Made by a program: the position numbers and the translations under genes. Source: Rathayibacter sp. VKM Ac-2760 (GTDB lineage: Bacteria; Actinomycetota; Actinomycetes; Actinomycetales; Microbacteriaceae). Taken from it: DNA of 64,000 nucleotides. Shown piece by piece: positions 42,631 through 51,501 of the stretch. Each line of letters opens with the position of its first letter. Within the stretch, counting starts at the first letter, position 1. The stretch is from the NCBI RefSeq assembly GCF_009834185.1, contig NZ_CP047173.1:434001-498000 (forward strand). The letters run 5' to 3'. The notes below the pieces were generated by a model that saw only the letters and a program-made list of their open reading frames with translations, had not been told where the DNA came from and ran no database searches.

Positions 42631-43266
42631 GTGACCCTCGCCGAACGTCTTGAGATCTCCGATGTTGTGCAGCAAGCGATTGTGGAAGGTGCGCGTGAGG
42701 GCCACGGGGTCGCTCTCGCTCACGACAGCGACCCTGGGGCGAACCCCTACACGTTCGGAAACGACCGGTACCACCGCTCCTGCGAGCTGATCAAGCAGCG
42801 CTTCGAGTCGTTCGGTCTGACACCTCATATGGAGGGGGCCGGTCATCGGGCTCGCGCTAGGAACTATGAACTGTGGTTCTCCACCGCGCGGAGCATCGAT
42901 GTCACCGACCGGAGTTCCTTCGATTTCACGAGCGAAACGAAGATGGAGGCCGGTACCGCCAACATGGCGGCGTACCTGCCCGGGATGGATCACGACTCCG
43001 TGCCAGGCCGTGAAATCGTCCACGTCGTCCTCAGCGGTAACAACGAGCAAGGCCTCACTGCTGTTCACCTTGGTCGGCTGATCTCCGTCGGGTCGAGGTA
43101 CGTCACGTGGGCCGATGACCTGCAACGAATCGACAACATCATCACGCAGGACGCCGTGGCTACGACCGAGGTCACGACAACCGCGACGTCCTACCTCGAC
43201 CAGCCGGAGCCGCCGATTCCTCTCGAGGCGGTACCTGCGGCAGACGTCGCTTCCGATGCGGAGTAG
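42631..43266 (+). CDS. Unrecognised island protein next to ImmA
   Basis: 211 residues, start GTG 42631. No family recognised. It is soluble and polar, with a mixed alpha/beta appearance (YELWFSTARSIDVTDRSSFD; REIVHVVLSGNNEQG) and an Ala/Pro/Thr-rich tail. Its end overlaps the start of the XRE-ImmA gene by 11 bases, so the two are co-translated. Because such partners of ImmA are often substrates or antirepressors, a role in controlling the island is possible, but this is inference. Confidence 0.7.
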   Translation: MTLAERLEISDVVQQAIVEGAREGHGVALAHDSDPGANPYTFGNDRYHRSCELIKQRFESFGLTPHMEGAGHRARARNYELWFSTARSIDVTDRSSFDFTSETKMEAGTANMAAYLPGMDHDSVPGREIVHVVLSGNNEQGLTAVHLGRLISVGSRYVTWADDLQRIDNIITQDAVATTEVTTTATSYLDQPEPPIPLEAVPAADVASDAE

Positions 43267-44350
43267 ATCGCACCTCGACCCGCAGAACTTCTCCCGTGAA
43301 CGGCTTCGGCTGGCGCGCCTTCGGGCCGGGCTGAACCTGCGGGAGCTCGCCGATCGGGTCGGTGTCTCTCACGCTGCCATCTCCCAGTACGAGTCAGGTC
43401 GAGCTCGTCCCGGCAACGCCGTTCTTGGACAGTTAGCAATCGCGTGCGGCGTCCCGCCGCGTTTCCTCACCCACTCAGGACGCCCCGTCTCCCTCGCAGG
43501 GCTGGACGGCACTCACTTCCGCAGTCTCCGCTCGACAACGAAACAGAGCCGCGGCCGAGCATGGACCTGGTCGGAGATCGTCCTCGACGTCGCCGACGCC
43601 CTAGAGCGCTACGTCCGTCTCCCAACGCTCGACTTTCCCTCTCACACCCTTGCCGAGGACGCCACTCGCGACGACATCCGTGACGCCGCTGAGCACCTTC
43701 GTGCACACTGGGCCCTGCCCGACGGACCGGTCGGGCACCTCGTTCGCCACATGGAGGCGCACGGCATCGTGGTCTGCCGGCTCCCCATCGCCGACGAAGG
43801 GATCGATGCCTACAGCCAGAACAGCAGCGACCGTCCCGTCGTGATCCTCGGCACCACCAAGGACGACGCCGCTCGCAGTCGATTCGATGCCGCCCACGAA
43901 CTCGGGCACCTCGTCTGCCACCCCGAAGCAGACTCCAGTGGACGCCACGAAAAGCAGGCGCACGCCTTCGCCGCCGAACTTCTCCTGCCGGAAGCAGCGA
44001 TGCGACAAGCCCTGCCCCGCCGATTCAACCTCAACTCCTACGCCCGCCTCAAACAAGAGTGGGGCGTCTCCATCCAGGCGCTCCTCTACCGAGCACGAAC
44101 CCTGGAAGTGATCTCCGACGCGGCCTACCGCCGCGCCATCGTCGACTTCAACTCCACCTACGGTCGACGAAACGAACCCTTCCCACTCACTCGTCCAGAC
44201 GACCCCACCCTGCTCGCCAACGCAGCAGCAGTCGCGGAACGCAGCGGAATCACCCCAGCGGAACTCGCCGACGTCGCAAATCTTGCCCTCAGTGACGTCG
44301 AAACGGTCATCGCCGGCGCCGCCGCACGACCGTTAGTCGCTCCGAGCTGA
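43256..44350 (+). CDS. XRE-ImmA/IrrE fusion regulator-protease
   Basis: 364 residues from ATG 43256. An XRE helix-turn-helix lies at about residues 12-66 (LRLARLRAGLNLRELADRVG then VSHAAISQYESG). A middle linker is followed by a COG2856/ImmA-IrrE metallopeptidase with HELGH in DAAHELGHLVCHPE and the third ligand region AFAAELLLPE. Such proteins repress mobile-element genes and are relieved by proteolysis or ligand sensing. It overlaps the 42631 gene. A duplicate of its last 45 bases or so is at about 45321-45380. Confidence 0.9.
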   Translation: MRSRSHLDPQNFSRERLRLARLRAGLNLRELADRVGVSHAAISQYESGRARPGNAVLGQLAIACGVPPRFLTHSGRPVSLAGLDGTHFRSLRSTTKQSRGRAWTWSEIVLDVADALERYVRLPTLDFPSHTLAEDATRDDIRDAAEHLRAHWALPDGPVGHLVRHMEAHGIVVCRLPIADEGIDAYSQNSSDRPVVILGTTKDDAARSRFDAAHELGHLVCHPEADSSGRHEKQAHAFAAELLLPEAAMRQALPRRFNLNSYARLKQEWGVSIQALLYRARTLEVISDAAYRRAIVDFNSTYGRRNEPFPLTRPDDPTLLANAAAVAERSGITPAELADVANLALSDVETVIAGAAARPLVAPS

Positions 44351-44380
44351 CCAGGGCTAAATAAGGGGGAGTGAACGTCG

Positions 44381-44596
44381 TTAGACGTCTGTTCTCGATC
44401 CGAAGGCGAGCTGCTGCACGCGCTGCTTCGATCGTCCGAGCACGACGACGAGCAGAGCGGACTTGGGTCCGTCCGCGGTAACCGACTCCGCGGTAACCGA
44501 CTCCGCGGACACGCCTGCATCACATGCGCTCTCGTAGAGGCGCCGGCCGGTGTCTCGCTGCAGCACTGCAACGACGGAAGTCAGGTGGGTCGCCAA
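44381..44596 (-). CDS. Small HTH-like ORF (doubtful)
   Basis: 71 residues, start TTG 44596 overlapping the stop of the GIY-YIG-like gene. The C-terminus LVVVLGRSKQRVQQLAFGSR resembles a helix-turn-helix recognition part, and a related ending VVLGLSKQRVQQLAS is at 45432-45550. The middle (SAESVTAESVTADG) arises from a 15-base tandem repeat at about 44476-44510. It could be a small regulator or a remnant. Confidence 0.35.
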   Translation of the reverse strand: MATHLTSVVAVLQRDTGRRLYESACDAGVSAESVTAESVTADGPKSALLVVVLGRSKQRVQQLAFGSRTDV

Positions 44597-45186
44597 CGCG
44601 AGGCTTCCGCTGCCATCTCTGCACGTGCACGGCTGAGGCGTGCGAGGCGCCTAGGGTTCTTGTCGATGTTCAGCGGCGGCGTGAGGTGCTCGATCACCGC
44701 GGTCTCGACCTCCTTTAAAGGGACTGGCATGCACACGGGTACGGGCCACGCCGCGAGCGTCAGTCGCGTGTGCATCCACAGGGTCAGCCGCTCGTCGCCG
44801 CCGGGCGCGAGCGCGTAGTTCGCGAACCGCTCGGGATTGGCAAGGTTTCGAGGAACAGCCTCCAGTTGCAGCGATGCTCGAAGGAGCGCGGCGAACGAGC
44901 GTCGCACCGTTGAGCTCCCGGTTTGCGGCTTCGACCGCGGGTTCATCGCGAAGTGACCATTGGGGTCTCGGGAGACCAGGCTGTCCTCCGCCTTGCCGAC
45001 GAAGAGAGGCCGCCCAAACGCAGCCTCGAGCGCGAGTCTTGCCCAAGTCTGGTCATCGCCGTAGATCGCATACAGGCCGGGCCGTGCCGGCACGCGCCCG
45101 CCTGCGCCGGTGATCGCCCAGCGTTCTCCGCTCAGCGTGTGGACCGCGGCTGTGACGAGGTCATTGAGCGGGACGATCGCGGTCAT
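44581..45186 (-). CDS. GIY-YIG-like nuclease-domain protein
   Basis: 201 residues from ATG 45186. The domain signature is ARPGLYAIYGD (residues 35-44) and PLFVGKAEDSLVSRD (about 60-73), with Arg-rich STVRRSFAALLR. The GIY-YIG-type C-terminal end EVETAVIEHLTPPLNIDK supplies the catalytic Glu and conserved Asn. The family includes restriction-like and UvrC-like nucleases; as a stand-alone in an island it may be defensive. It lies reversed relative to its neighbours and is flanked on both sides by copies of the ImmA gene end. Confidence 0.65.
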   Translation of the reverse strand: MTAIVPLNDLVTAAVHTLSGERWAITGAGGRVPARPGLYAIYGDDQTWARLALEAAFGRPLFVGKAEDSLVSRDPNGHFAMNPRSKPQTGSSTVRRSFAALLRASLQLEAVPRNLANPERFANYALAPGGDERLTLWMHTRLTLAAWPVPVCMPVPLKEVETAVIEHLTPPLNIDKNPRRLARLSRARAEMAAEASRWRPT

Positions 45187-45320
45187 GATCGCGACTGTAC
45201 AAGCGGGACGCGACGGCGGGTCTCGCCCAATGTCGGCGACGGTGTCATAGCTCCGTTGCGAGGTGCAAGCCCGCACTGAACGCCTTCGCGATCACTTCCA
45301 AGGCTAAATCAACTGGATTA

Positions 45321-45440
45321 CGCCGAGGCCAGATCGTCATCGTGGGCGCCACCGCGCGACCGTTGGTCGCTCCGAGTTGACCAGAGCCACGAGCAGAGGG
45401 GGTGGGGCGTCCCTCGACGTCTCTTCTCTGTCAGGAGGCG
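45321..45440 (+). repeat. Duplicate of the XRE-ImmA gene end
   Basis: CGACCGTTGGTCGCTCCGAG and neighbouring bases match 44325-44350 and downstream to about 44430 (the last codons and stop of the ImmA gene plus the following 80 bases), at roughly 75-80 percent by eye. With 44305-44430 it brackets the GIY-YIG-like gene. The gap 45187-45746 otherwise holds only the HTH remnant below. Confidence 0.7.
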
Positions 45441-45550
45441 AGCTGCTGTACGCGCTGCTTCGACAGCCCGAGCACGACTCCAGCTTTGCTCAGGCTCATG
45501 TGCGTCTCCGCGAGCAACGTGCGCATGGCGAAGTGGGGGTAGTCGTTTCC
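45432..45550 (-). pseudogene. HTH gene remnant
   Basis: Reverse frame reads MRTLLAETHMSLSKAGVVLG then LSKQRVQQLAS and stop, a helix-turn-helix end. A stop codon lies just upstream (about 45553), and no start with ribosome site is present, so it is read as a fragment. Related to the ORF at 44381. Confidence 0.45.
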
Positions 45551-45746
45551 CGGCTAGTGGTTTCTCGGTACCGGCGACGGCGGTTGGACACGATAGGTCG
45601 CTTGGTATCGGCCCTAACCGGTTCCTGGCTGAAACGAGCTAGATCTGGCAGGCCTTCCTCCGGCGCCTAGGGTGCGTGCGGATTGGGGGTCGGTCCTTCG
45701 AGTAAGTCGCCCAGCGATGGCGACATATCCCGACCGAGGAGACCCC

Positions 45747-46154
45747 GTGCCCAGAAGGATCATCAACACCGCAATGCTCCCTCAGCGACGCCCCCGCCGC
45801 CGTTCCGGCGCATCGACGATCACCAGCCACAGTCGGACGATCTGCAGCTTGACCGGGAAGCTGCGCTACCGCGACCGCCACCAGGCCGTCGACGCGCTGA
45901 ACAGCACGCGCCGCCAGCGCGCCTACGAGCTCGCCCACTTCGGCTCCTCGACGCGTGAGGAAACGCGGATCTACCGGTGCGCCGACAGCGGAGAGGGCGG
46001 ATGTGGCGGCTTTCACGCGACATCGATTCCCAGTTCGGTGCGCCGGGGAGCGGCGGCGGCCGTGACGTTGCAGACTCCGGAAGCCGTGTCCGCCGCGATC
46101 CACATCATGGCGCGCGCTAGCGGGCTCCTCGGCGTCGGCGAGGTGGCCGCATGA
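45747..46154 (+). CDS. Small zinc-ribbon-like protein
   Basis: 135 residues from GTG 45747 (GAGGAGA upstream). Basic N-terminus, then CSLTGKLRYRDRHQAVDALN and YRCADSGEGGCGGFHATS. The C...GK.RY....A...L...YRC..CG.FH.TS pattern is a recurrent actinobacterial small-protein motif with paired Cys/His that could hold zinc. It is first in an operon: its stop overlaps the ATG of the next gene (ATGA). Role unknown; nucleic-acid or protein binding is plausible. Confidence 0.7.
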   Translation: MPRRIINTAMLPQRRPRRRSGASTITSHSRTICSLTGKLRYRDRHQAVDALNSTRRQRAYELAHFGSSTREETRIYRCADSGEGGCGGFHATSIPSSVRRGAAAAVTLQTPEAVSAAIHIMARASGLLGVGEVAA

Positions 46155-47662
46155 GCCGCGGCGACGGCACCGCGCGACGCCTCACCCTGCGTGGGCATTC
46201 TCTCCGTTCGATCAACGCCACTGTCTCAGCCGACCAGACTCTGACCGGTGACATCGAGCGCACGGTCCCGCCGGTAGAGGGCGCGAATGTCTCTGCCGCC
46301 AGCGCCGCACTGGGGCTGCGCACGATGGCAACTGCGAGGACCCGAGCCGGCCGGTCGGCGGCGCAAGCCTCGAGGAAAGCCGAGAGTTGGCGCAAGGCCG
46401 TGCAGATCCGCTCTGATTTCAACGACCGAGTGGACCGGAAGCTGAAGCATCCGCGGACCGCAACGCGGTTGTCTGATGCCCTCCAGTACGACGTCCGCAG
46501 CGCGGGAGTCGCCTATTTGGCTTCCTGGCTGCCCGGCATCGTCGTCGTCGGGCTGGCTCTGGTAATGGTCAGCAACGATCCTCCCTTCGTCGCCGCCACC
46601 ATCAGGAGGGCGCTCGATATCCCCGAGAGCACACCACTCTGGGATGTTGCTAACCCCGACATCCTGGTGACGCTCGCCAGCGCGGCGGGCATCACCCTGA
46701 TCCTGCTGGGGGTCGCGCACCTGCTCGGCAAGTCGATCGCTTCCGTCCTCTTCCTGGACCCTCTGCTTGCCCGGCAGGATGATTTCCCCGAGGCCGTGAG
46801 AGCGCGCGAGGTCCTGCCTCGCGGTCGCGCTCTCATCGTCGTGGGTGCGGGCGCCGCCGTGATGACGGGTGCGGTGCTGTTCCTACACACCATCGCCGAG
46901 CAGCGATTCGAGGGCGGCATCATGGCCGCATTCACGGGAAGCAGCACTACCTCGGCTGCTATCACCGCCTACGTGACTTGGCTGCCGGTTGCACTCGTCT
47001 TCCTGGAAGTCATCGCGAGCCACCCCATCTTCCACCACGCCCGTAAAGCAGCGCGCTGGTCTCTGGGCTTCCGGCTGACGGAAGCCCACGATGTCCGACG
47101 TGACCGTCGGCTTGCCAGGAAGGTGGCGACCGTCGGCCGCCGCGCTCGGATCGGCATCGCCCGTCTCGGGGACATGCTCGGCGATGTGACGCTGCGGTCG
47201 CAGGGGGAGGTGATCGAGGCTGCCCTGCGCACCGGAAAGGTCAGCGTGGCCGATGTTGCGACAGTACTCGGCGTCGGCGCAACTGCGACGTCTACTGACC
47301 CCTCGACGTCCACTGACCCGAAGATCGACCTGACCGGGACCGTAAACACCGGTCTCCAGAAGACGGCGGTTGTGAGCAATCGCGCCGCCGAGGCAATGGC
47401 CTCCTTTCTGTCCGTCAACGCAATCAAGGACCTGGCCGGGGTCGCCACGCTCTGGACCGATGCGCGCGAAGCCGCCACGCCTTCCGACTTCACCCTCCGC
47501 TCCAACTTCGGGGCCTCCGCCCACGAGGGAGATGGCGTGAACGACGAGGACGGGAACAGTTCGCTCACCCAGGAGACGGACGCACGCGAGCCTGCGATAC
47601 CCGACCTCCCGCGCACCAGTACCACCAAAACCACCACCGACACCGCTGACGCAGCGGCCTGA
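46151..47662 (+). CDS. Four-TM membrane protein of unknown family
   Basis: 503 residues. A cytoplasmic-looking basic N-terminus of about 115 residues is followed by TM helices around AYLASWLPGIVVVGLALVMV, LVTLASAAGITLILLGVAHL, ALIVVGAGAAVMTGAVLFLH and AYVTWLPVALVFLEVIA. Next comes a basic stretch with coiled-coil tendency, then a Thr/Asp-rich disordered tail. No catalytic motif is visible. It is co-transcribed with the OmpA-like lipoprotein and vWA protein, so it could be the membrane platform of that assembly. Confidence 0.75.
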   Translation: MSRGDGTARRLTLRGHSLRSINATVSADQTLTGDIERTVPPVEGANVSAASAALGLRTMATARTRAGRSAAQASRKAESWRKAVQIRSDFNDRVDRKLKHPRTATRLSDALQYDVRSAGVAYLASWLPGIVVVGLALVMVSNDPPFVAATIRRALDIPESTPLWDVANPDILVTLASAAGITLILLGVAHLLGKSIASVLFLDPLLARQDDFPEAVRAREVLPRGRALIVVGAGAAVMTGAVLFLHTIAEQRFEGGIMAAFTGSSTTSAAITAYVTWLPVALVFLEVIASHPIFHHARKAARWSLGFRLTEAHDVRRDRRLARKVATVGRRARIGIARLGDMLGDVTLRSQGEVIEAALRTGKVSVADVATVLGVGATATSTDPSTSTDPKIDLTGTVNTGLQKTAVVSNRAAEAMASFLSVNAIKDLAGVATLWTDAREAATPSDFTLRSNFGASAHEGDGVNDEDGNSSLTQETDAREPAIPDLPRTSTTKTTTDTADAAA

Positions 47663-47674
47663 CCAGGAGCTCCC

Positions 47675-48943
47675 GTGACCTCTCACACTTCTCTCTCTCG
47701 GCGCCTGATCGGCGCCCTCGCTGCCTCGCTGCTCCTCGTTGGAACGGCAGCTTGCACGTCCGCGCCGAACGACTCCACGGAGACCACCACCGCCTCGGCC
47801 CCGACATATCAGCTCACCGCCGAGGCGCGCGATGCCTGCTCCGCGGTGCTCGAGCGCGAGAACCCCGACGCATCGAAGCACCTCATCATCATCGATGACT
47901 CCACAGCCTCCAGAGCCCCGAGCCCGATGCCCCCGGACCTGGCCGAGGCAATCACGGACACAAGCGTGAGCGATGGTTCAGTGAGCGTGATCGCGGTCGA
48001 CGGCGAGGGTGAAGAACCGGCTCTGCTGGCGAAGTACGCCGCGCTCAGCACCCCAGGTGATCGGACCCGTCCGTCTGTAGGCGAGCTCGCCGATGTGATG
48101 CCGAGCTGCGTCGACCAGGTCCTGCTGTCGCAGGTCGCGCCCACCGCCCCCGGGACAGACCTCCACCGAGCGCTCGCACTCGCCTCCGAATTGACGACCG
48201 TCACCAGTGAGGTCTGGTTGCGGACCGATCTGGTCTCCACCAACGGACCGTTCGCACTCGATAACGATCTCCTCGCCCTCGAACCGGCGGAGGCGGGCCG
48301 CCGCATCGCTTCGGCGGCTCCAATCGATTTCGACGGCGCAGCCCTACACATCATCGGCATCGGCACGACGAATGAGCCGTTGCTGACAGCCAACCGCGAG
48401 TGGCTCCGCGACCTCGCGACCCAGCTGTGCAGCTCGTGGAACGCCACGGGGTGCGAGGGGATCACGGCCACTCCCGGGAAGGCTGGTGACGTGTCCGAGG
48501 GCCTTCCCGAAGATCACCTTCCGACATTCCCGTCGGTCGTCTCCGACCCCACTGCCGGAGGTTGCACCTTCGAAGCGCCCGCAAGCATCGTTTTCGCAGG
48601 CGACTCGTCCGCCCTTCGCGACGACGCCTCGATCGCCTTCGCGAACGCGATCGCCCTGATGCTCGCAAACCCGACCTCGACGGCGACCATTGTCGGGCAC
48701 ACTGCCAGCTCGGCTGCCGCATCGGACGAGGGAGATCGTGTGCTCTCTGAGATGAGAGCCGATGCCGTGCTGGCGTTCTTCGTAGCCGCCGGTGTCGATG
48801 ACGACCGCTTGACAGCCCTCGGCGTCGGCGATTCGCAGCCGAAGGTCGAGGACCTCGACGAGAACGGCGAGCAGATCGCGGCAGCTGCGGCGACCGAACG
48901 CCGGGTCGACATCCTTGTGGAGGGAACGGGCTGCAGCGCATGA
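47675..48943 (+). CDS. vWA-like/OmpA lipoprotein
   Basis: 422 residues, GTG 47675 with CAGGAG upstream. The lipobox is LLVGTAAC (Cys about residue 27). The first domain (about 65-260) has a vWA-like strand KHLIIIDDSTAS and TDLHRALALASEL. The last 120 residues are OmpA-like: IVFAGDSSALRDDASIAFAN, TIVGHTASS, SEMRADAVLAFFVAAGVDDD, LTALGVGDSQP and the final ERRVDI. OmpA domains bind peptidoglycan, so the protein likely joins membrane and wall. It ends overlapping the next ATG by four bases. Confidence 0.85.
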   Translation: MTSHTSLSRRLIGALAASLLLVGTAACTSAPNDSTETTTASAPTYQLTAEARDACSAVLERENPDASKHLIIIDDSTASRAPSPMPPDLAEAITDTSVSDGSVSVIAVDGEGEEPALLAKYAALSTPGDRTRPSVGELADVMPSCVDQVLLSQVAPTAPGTDLHRALALASELTTVTSEVWLRTDLVSTNGPFALDNDLLALEPAEAGRRIASAAPIDFDGAALHIIGIGTTNEPLLTANREWLRDLATQLCSSWNATGCEGITATPGKAGDVSEGLPEDHLPTFPSVVSDPTAGGCTFEAPASIVFAGDSSALRDDASIAFANAIALMLANPTSTATIVGHTASSAAASDEGDRVLSEMRADAVLAFFVAAGVDDDRLTALGVGDSQPKVEDLDENGEQIAAAAATERRVDILVEGTGCSA

Positions 48944-49692
48944 GCGACCTAGCTCCTCTTCGCACTCGTCTCGGAGGGCTCCGCGAGCCCGCTCCGCTTC
49001 GACGCCCAGGGCGCATTCCCTGGTGGTGGGCGCCGTTTCTCGTGGCCGCCCTGTCAGGGCTCGGTTGGGGCGGCGCGGCGCTTCTCGACCAGCCGCGACG
49101 CCTTGGAGACACAGTCCTGGTCGGGGAGCGCAGCCCGGCAGCTCTCGATGTAGTTCTACTGCTCGACGAGTCGGGGAGCTTCGCCGACTACGCCGCTGTG
49201 AGAGAGGAGGCGCTCTCCGAGCTCGCGAGCTGGGCCCCCGATAACCTGCGGGCCGGCGACAGCATCACTGCCATCGCGTTCGCGGGCGACGCCGTGGTTA
49301 GGATCCCGCAAATCACCATTGGCGCTATCGACCCGGACGAGTCGCCGGTGACCCTGGACACACCGTCGGTTGGGGGTACGGCGATCCTTCCAGCGCTCTC
49401 GGCGGCGCTTAACGCCGTCGGTGACGCCGGGGGGACCCGCACTCTCATCATCGTCACCGACACGATCGTCGAGGACGCTGACGCAACGTCCATCGAAGAG
49501 GCAGTGCAGGCACTTGACGCCACGACCATGACAGTCATCACTCCGGCCGGAGTCGGGGTTACTGAACCGTGGCAGAACGCCTTCCCCTGGGAACACACGG
49601 AATCGGCGGACCCAGGATCTGCCGGCAGCACCTCTCTGGCGCTGGGTCGCGCGCTGGCTCACGCGACGGGCCAATCCATCCAGGACCGCTAA
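48940..49692 (+). CDS. Membrane-anchored vWA-domain protein
   Basis: 250 residues. One N-terminal TM (WWWAPFLVAALSGLGWGG) is followed by a von Willebrand A domain facing outward: MIDAS motif DVVLLLDESGSF (DxSxS), Thr in VGGTAILPALSAAL and Asp in TLIIVTDTIVED. Its start overlaps the OmpA-like gene. With two vWA-like proteins and one wall-binding domain the operon suggests a metal-dependent adhesion or assembly platform on the cell surface. A terminator follows. Confidence 0.85.
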   Translation: MSDLAPLRTRLGGLREPAPLRRPGRIPWWWAPFLVAALSGLGWGGAALLDQPRRLGDTVLVGERSPAALDVVLLLDESGSFADYAAVREEALSELASWAPDNLRAGDSITAIAFAGDAVVRIPQITIGAIDPDESPVTLDTPSVGGTAILPALSAALNAVGDAGGTRTLIIVTDTIVEDADATSIEEAVQALDATTMTVITPAGVGVTEPWQNAFPWEHTESADPGSAGSTSLALGRALAHATGQSIQDR

Positions 49693-49707
49693 CGGACTTC
49701 GACGCTG

Positions 49708-49737
49708 CATCGCCGCGCTCGGGGTGTGGCGATGTTT
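49708..49737. terminator. Terminator between convergent genes
   Basis: CATCGCC and GGCGATG arms around a 13-base loop, followed by TTTAA. It separates the vWA operon from the reverse-strand lipoprotein gene and overlaps that gene's stop. Confidence 0.6.
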
Positions 49738-50572
49738 AACCCGCGTAAGCGGAGAGGACGCGGTACTCATTCCACTCAGGCAGGGCCACGAGAAAGGTGA
49801 TGCTTTGCCCCTGACCGACAGGTGCTGAGCATGTACGGCGGCCCTCATCTGGAGCATAAGTGTCGACGCAGTCCAGCTCATCCAACTGCATTTCGATGCC
49901 CAGCTCTTCGATGCGTGTCAAAGCTATGACCGCTTGCCTAGTAGCAAGCGACGCTGAGATCTCCCTGCCGGCGAGGACCGACTCGACGACCGTCTTGATC
50001 GTCGCGGTTCCGTCCCAATACCCGACGTCGTCGATGACGGCAGATGAACCTGACCAAGACACGGAGGCCTGCGCCGACAGCGTTCCGCGCGCTGGCGCGA
50101 TTTTGTCCTCGGACGCCGTCCAACGGACGCGAATGCCGGAACCGACGCCCTCCAGAGCATGGACCTTGACGTTCGCTCCGCTTGCAGCGGACTGCGGGTC
50201 AAATATGCCCACAAAATCCCATGACGAAGTCCAAAAGCCGACAAGCTCGGTAGCAGTGTGCGGGCAGACAAGAACGGCGGCGATGCCGCTCCCGTCAATC
50301 GTCATCGCCATTCCCGGGATCTCGTCCGCGTCGGCGAGCACAGCTTCGAGAGTGCCTTGCCTCAGCGCTGACCCCACCGACGCTACGGTGCTTTCGCAGG
50401 CGGAGGCGACAGGTGCTCCGAGAAGCGCACCGACATCGATTTCCGACGCGGCCAGCGGCGACCGTGTTGGTAGGGGTTCGGGCTCCCCCGAGCACCCGGC
50501 AAGCAAGCCGATGGCGGCGAGAGCACCAACCAGCAACCTCAACGTCGTTCGGGCGCCTGACGAGCGTGTCAT
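49736..50572 (-). CDS. Island lipoprotein, paralog of 54887-55750
   Basis: 278 residues from ATG 50572, overlapping the stop of the upstream gene. The lipobox is IGLLAGC. The mature part has no recognised domain but aligns with the lipoprotein at 54887-55750: GFWTSSWDFVGIFDP, VRWTASEDKIAP then GTLSAQASVSW, and the end EWNEYRVLSAYAG. Two conserved Cys pairs (LVCPHT; DCVDTYAPDEGRRTC) suggest extracellular disulfides. Probably a sensor or scaffold on the outer face of the membrane; role unknown. Confidence 0.8.
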   Translation of the reverse strand: MTRSSGARTTLRLLVGALAAIGLLAGCSGEPEPLPTRSPLAASEIDVGALLGAPVASACESTVASVGSALRQGTLEAVLADADEIPGMAMTIDGSGIAAVLVCPHTATELVGFWTSSWDFVGIFDPQSAASGANVKVHALEGVGSGIRVRWTASEDKIAPARGTLSAQASVSWSGSSAVIDDVGYWDGTATIKTVVESVLAGREISASLATRQAVIALTRIEELGIEMQLDELDCVDTYAPDEGRRTCSAPVGQGQSITFLVALPEWNEYRVLSAYAG

Positions 50573-51330
50573 CCGAACGGCGTCGGAGCCGAGGTGGACG
50601 TCGGGAGGAAGTCGGTTCCGTTCCATTCGTGCTCCACCGTCCAGCTCGAGCCGTCGGGGTCGTTATAGCCCTCCGTGTGCCCTACCATCACCGAGAGAAT
50701 GCCGTCACCGTCGTCGTCCTCAGTCCACGCCGGGTAGAACCGCATCTCCATGGCGCCGGACGCCGTCGCATCGCTCCCCAGGTCGGCATAGCCAGTGGTC
50801 GTGGGACGTAGGACGACGACTCCGTCGTATCTACCGGGATTGAAGCTCAGAAAATACGTACCCGCCGCATCCTGTCCGATTGCCCGAATCTCGGATGTAT
50901 TCACGATCGAACCCGATCGCAACACCTGCCCCGCGCGATCGAGGATCCCGTAGGCCGAACCGGACGGGTCCTGCAGAGTGACAAGCCAGAGTGCTCCGAG
51001 CTGGGTATGTCGCATTGGTGAGATGCCGACCACTCCGCATTCCTCAATGCACGCGCCGTCCGCTCTCGCGAGCGCCCGGATGGCGTCCAACGACGCATCC
51101 GACGGCGGCGACAGCTCTGCCTCCGCCTGGGTCGGGGGAGTGGTGGGAATTATCGAGGCAGCCACTACCGACGGGGTGCCTGAACCCTCTGTTGAGAGCG
51201 TGCCGGGCATCGGTAGCGCAGAGGAGGTGCACCCTGACAGGAACGCCGCGATGACCGCAGCGACCGTCACCGTGCCGAGTCGATGCGCCTGGACAGCTCG
51301 AAGCAGCTCGGTAGCACGAAACGTTCCCAT
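50569..51330 (-). CDS. Island lipoprotein of unknown function
   Basis: 253 residues from ATG 51330 (AGGAGA upstream). The lipobox is AAFLSGC. A Pro/Thr-rich spacer is followed by a region with GACIEECGVVGISPM, beta-rich TYFLSFNPGRYDGVVVLRPT and an Asp-rich EDDDGDG that could bind calcium. It overlaps the next lipoprotein gene and is divergent from the 51564 operon. No homology recognised, although its general plan resembles beta-propeller or jelly-roll surface proteins. Confidence 0.75.
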   Translation of the reverse strand: MGTFRATELLRAVQAHRLGTVTVAAVIAAFLSGCTSSALPMPGTLSTEGSGTPSVVAASIIPTTPPTQAEAELSPPSDASLDAIRALARADGACIEECGVVGISPMRHTQLGALWLVTLQDPSGSAYGILDRAGQVLRSGSIVNTSEIRAIGQDAAGTYFLSFNPGRYDGVVVLRPTTTGYADLGSDATASGAMEMRFYPAWTEDDDGDGILSVMVGHTEGYNDPDGSSWTVEHEWNGTDFLPTSTSAPTPFG

Positions 51331-51409
51331 CAAGTCTCCTTGCCTGCAGGGCGATTACCGAGTCGGAGGTCAGGTGTGGATGGCTGAAGCATAGCTGGGC
51401 GCGGACGAT

Positions 51410-51501
51410 CGACTCGTGGGTTTCTGCGCAGGAGGACACAACGCCGGAGGGTCTCCGACTCGTGGGTTCCTGCGCAGGAGGACACGACGCCGGGGGGGGT
51501 C
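51410..51501. repeat. 46-base direct repeat in divergent promoter
   Basis: Two copies, starting at 51410 and 51456, of CGACTCGTGGGTT(T/C)CTGCG followed by CAGGAGGACAC(A/G)ACGCCGG. They sit between the divergent lipoprotein genes and the 51564 operon, so they may be operator sites. Confidence 0.85.

Noticed and set aside
45747..49692. Zorya defence system
   Set aside because: An OmpA-domain protein next to a polytopic protein is suggestive, but the membrane protein shows no MotA-type sequence, and no ZorC, ZorD or ZorE partner is present.
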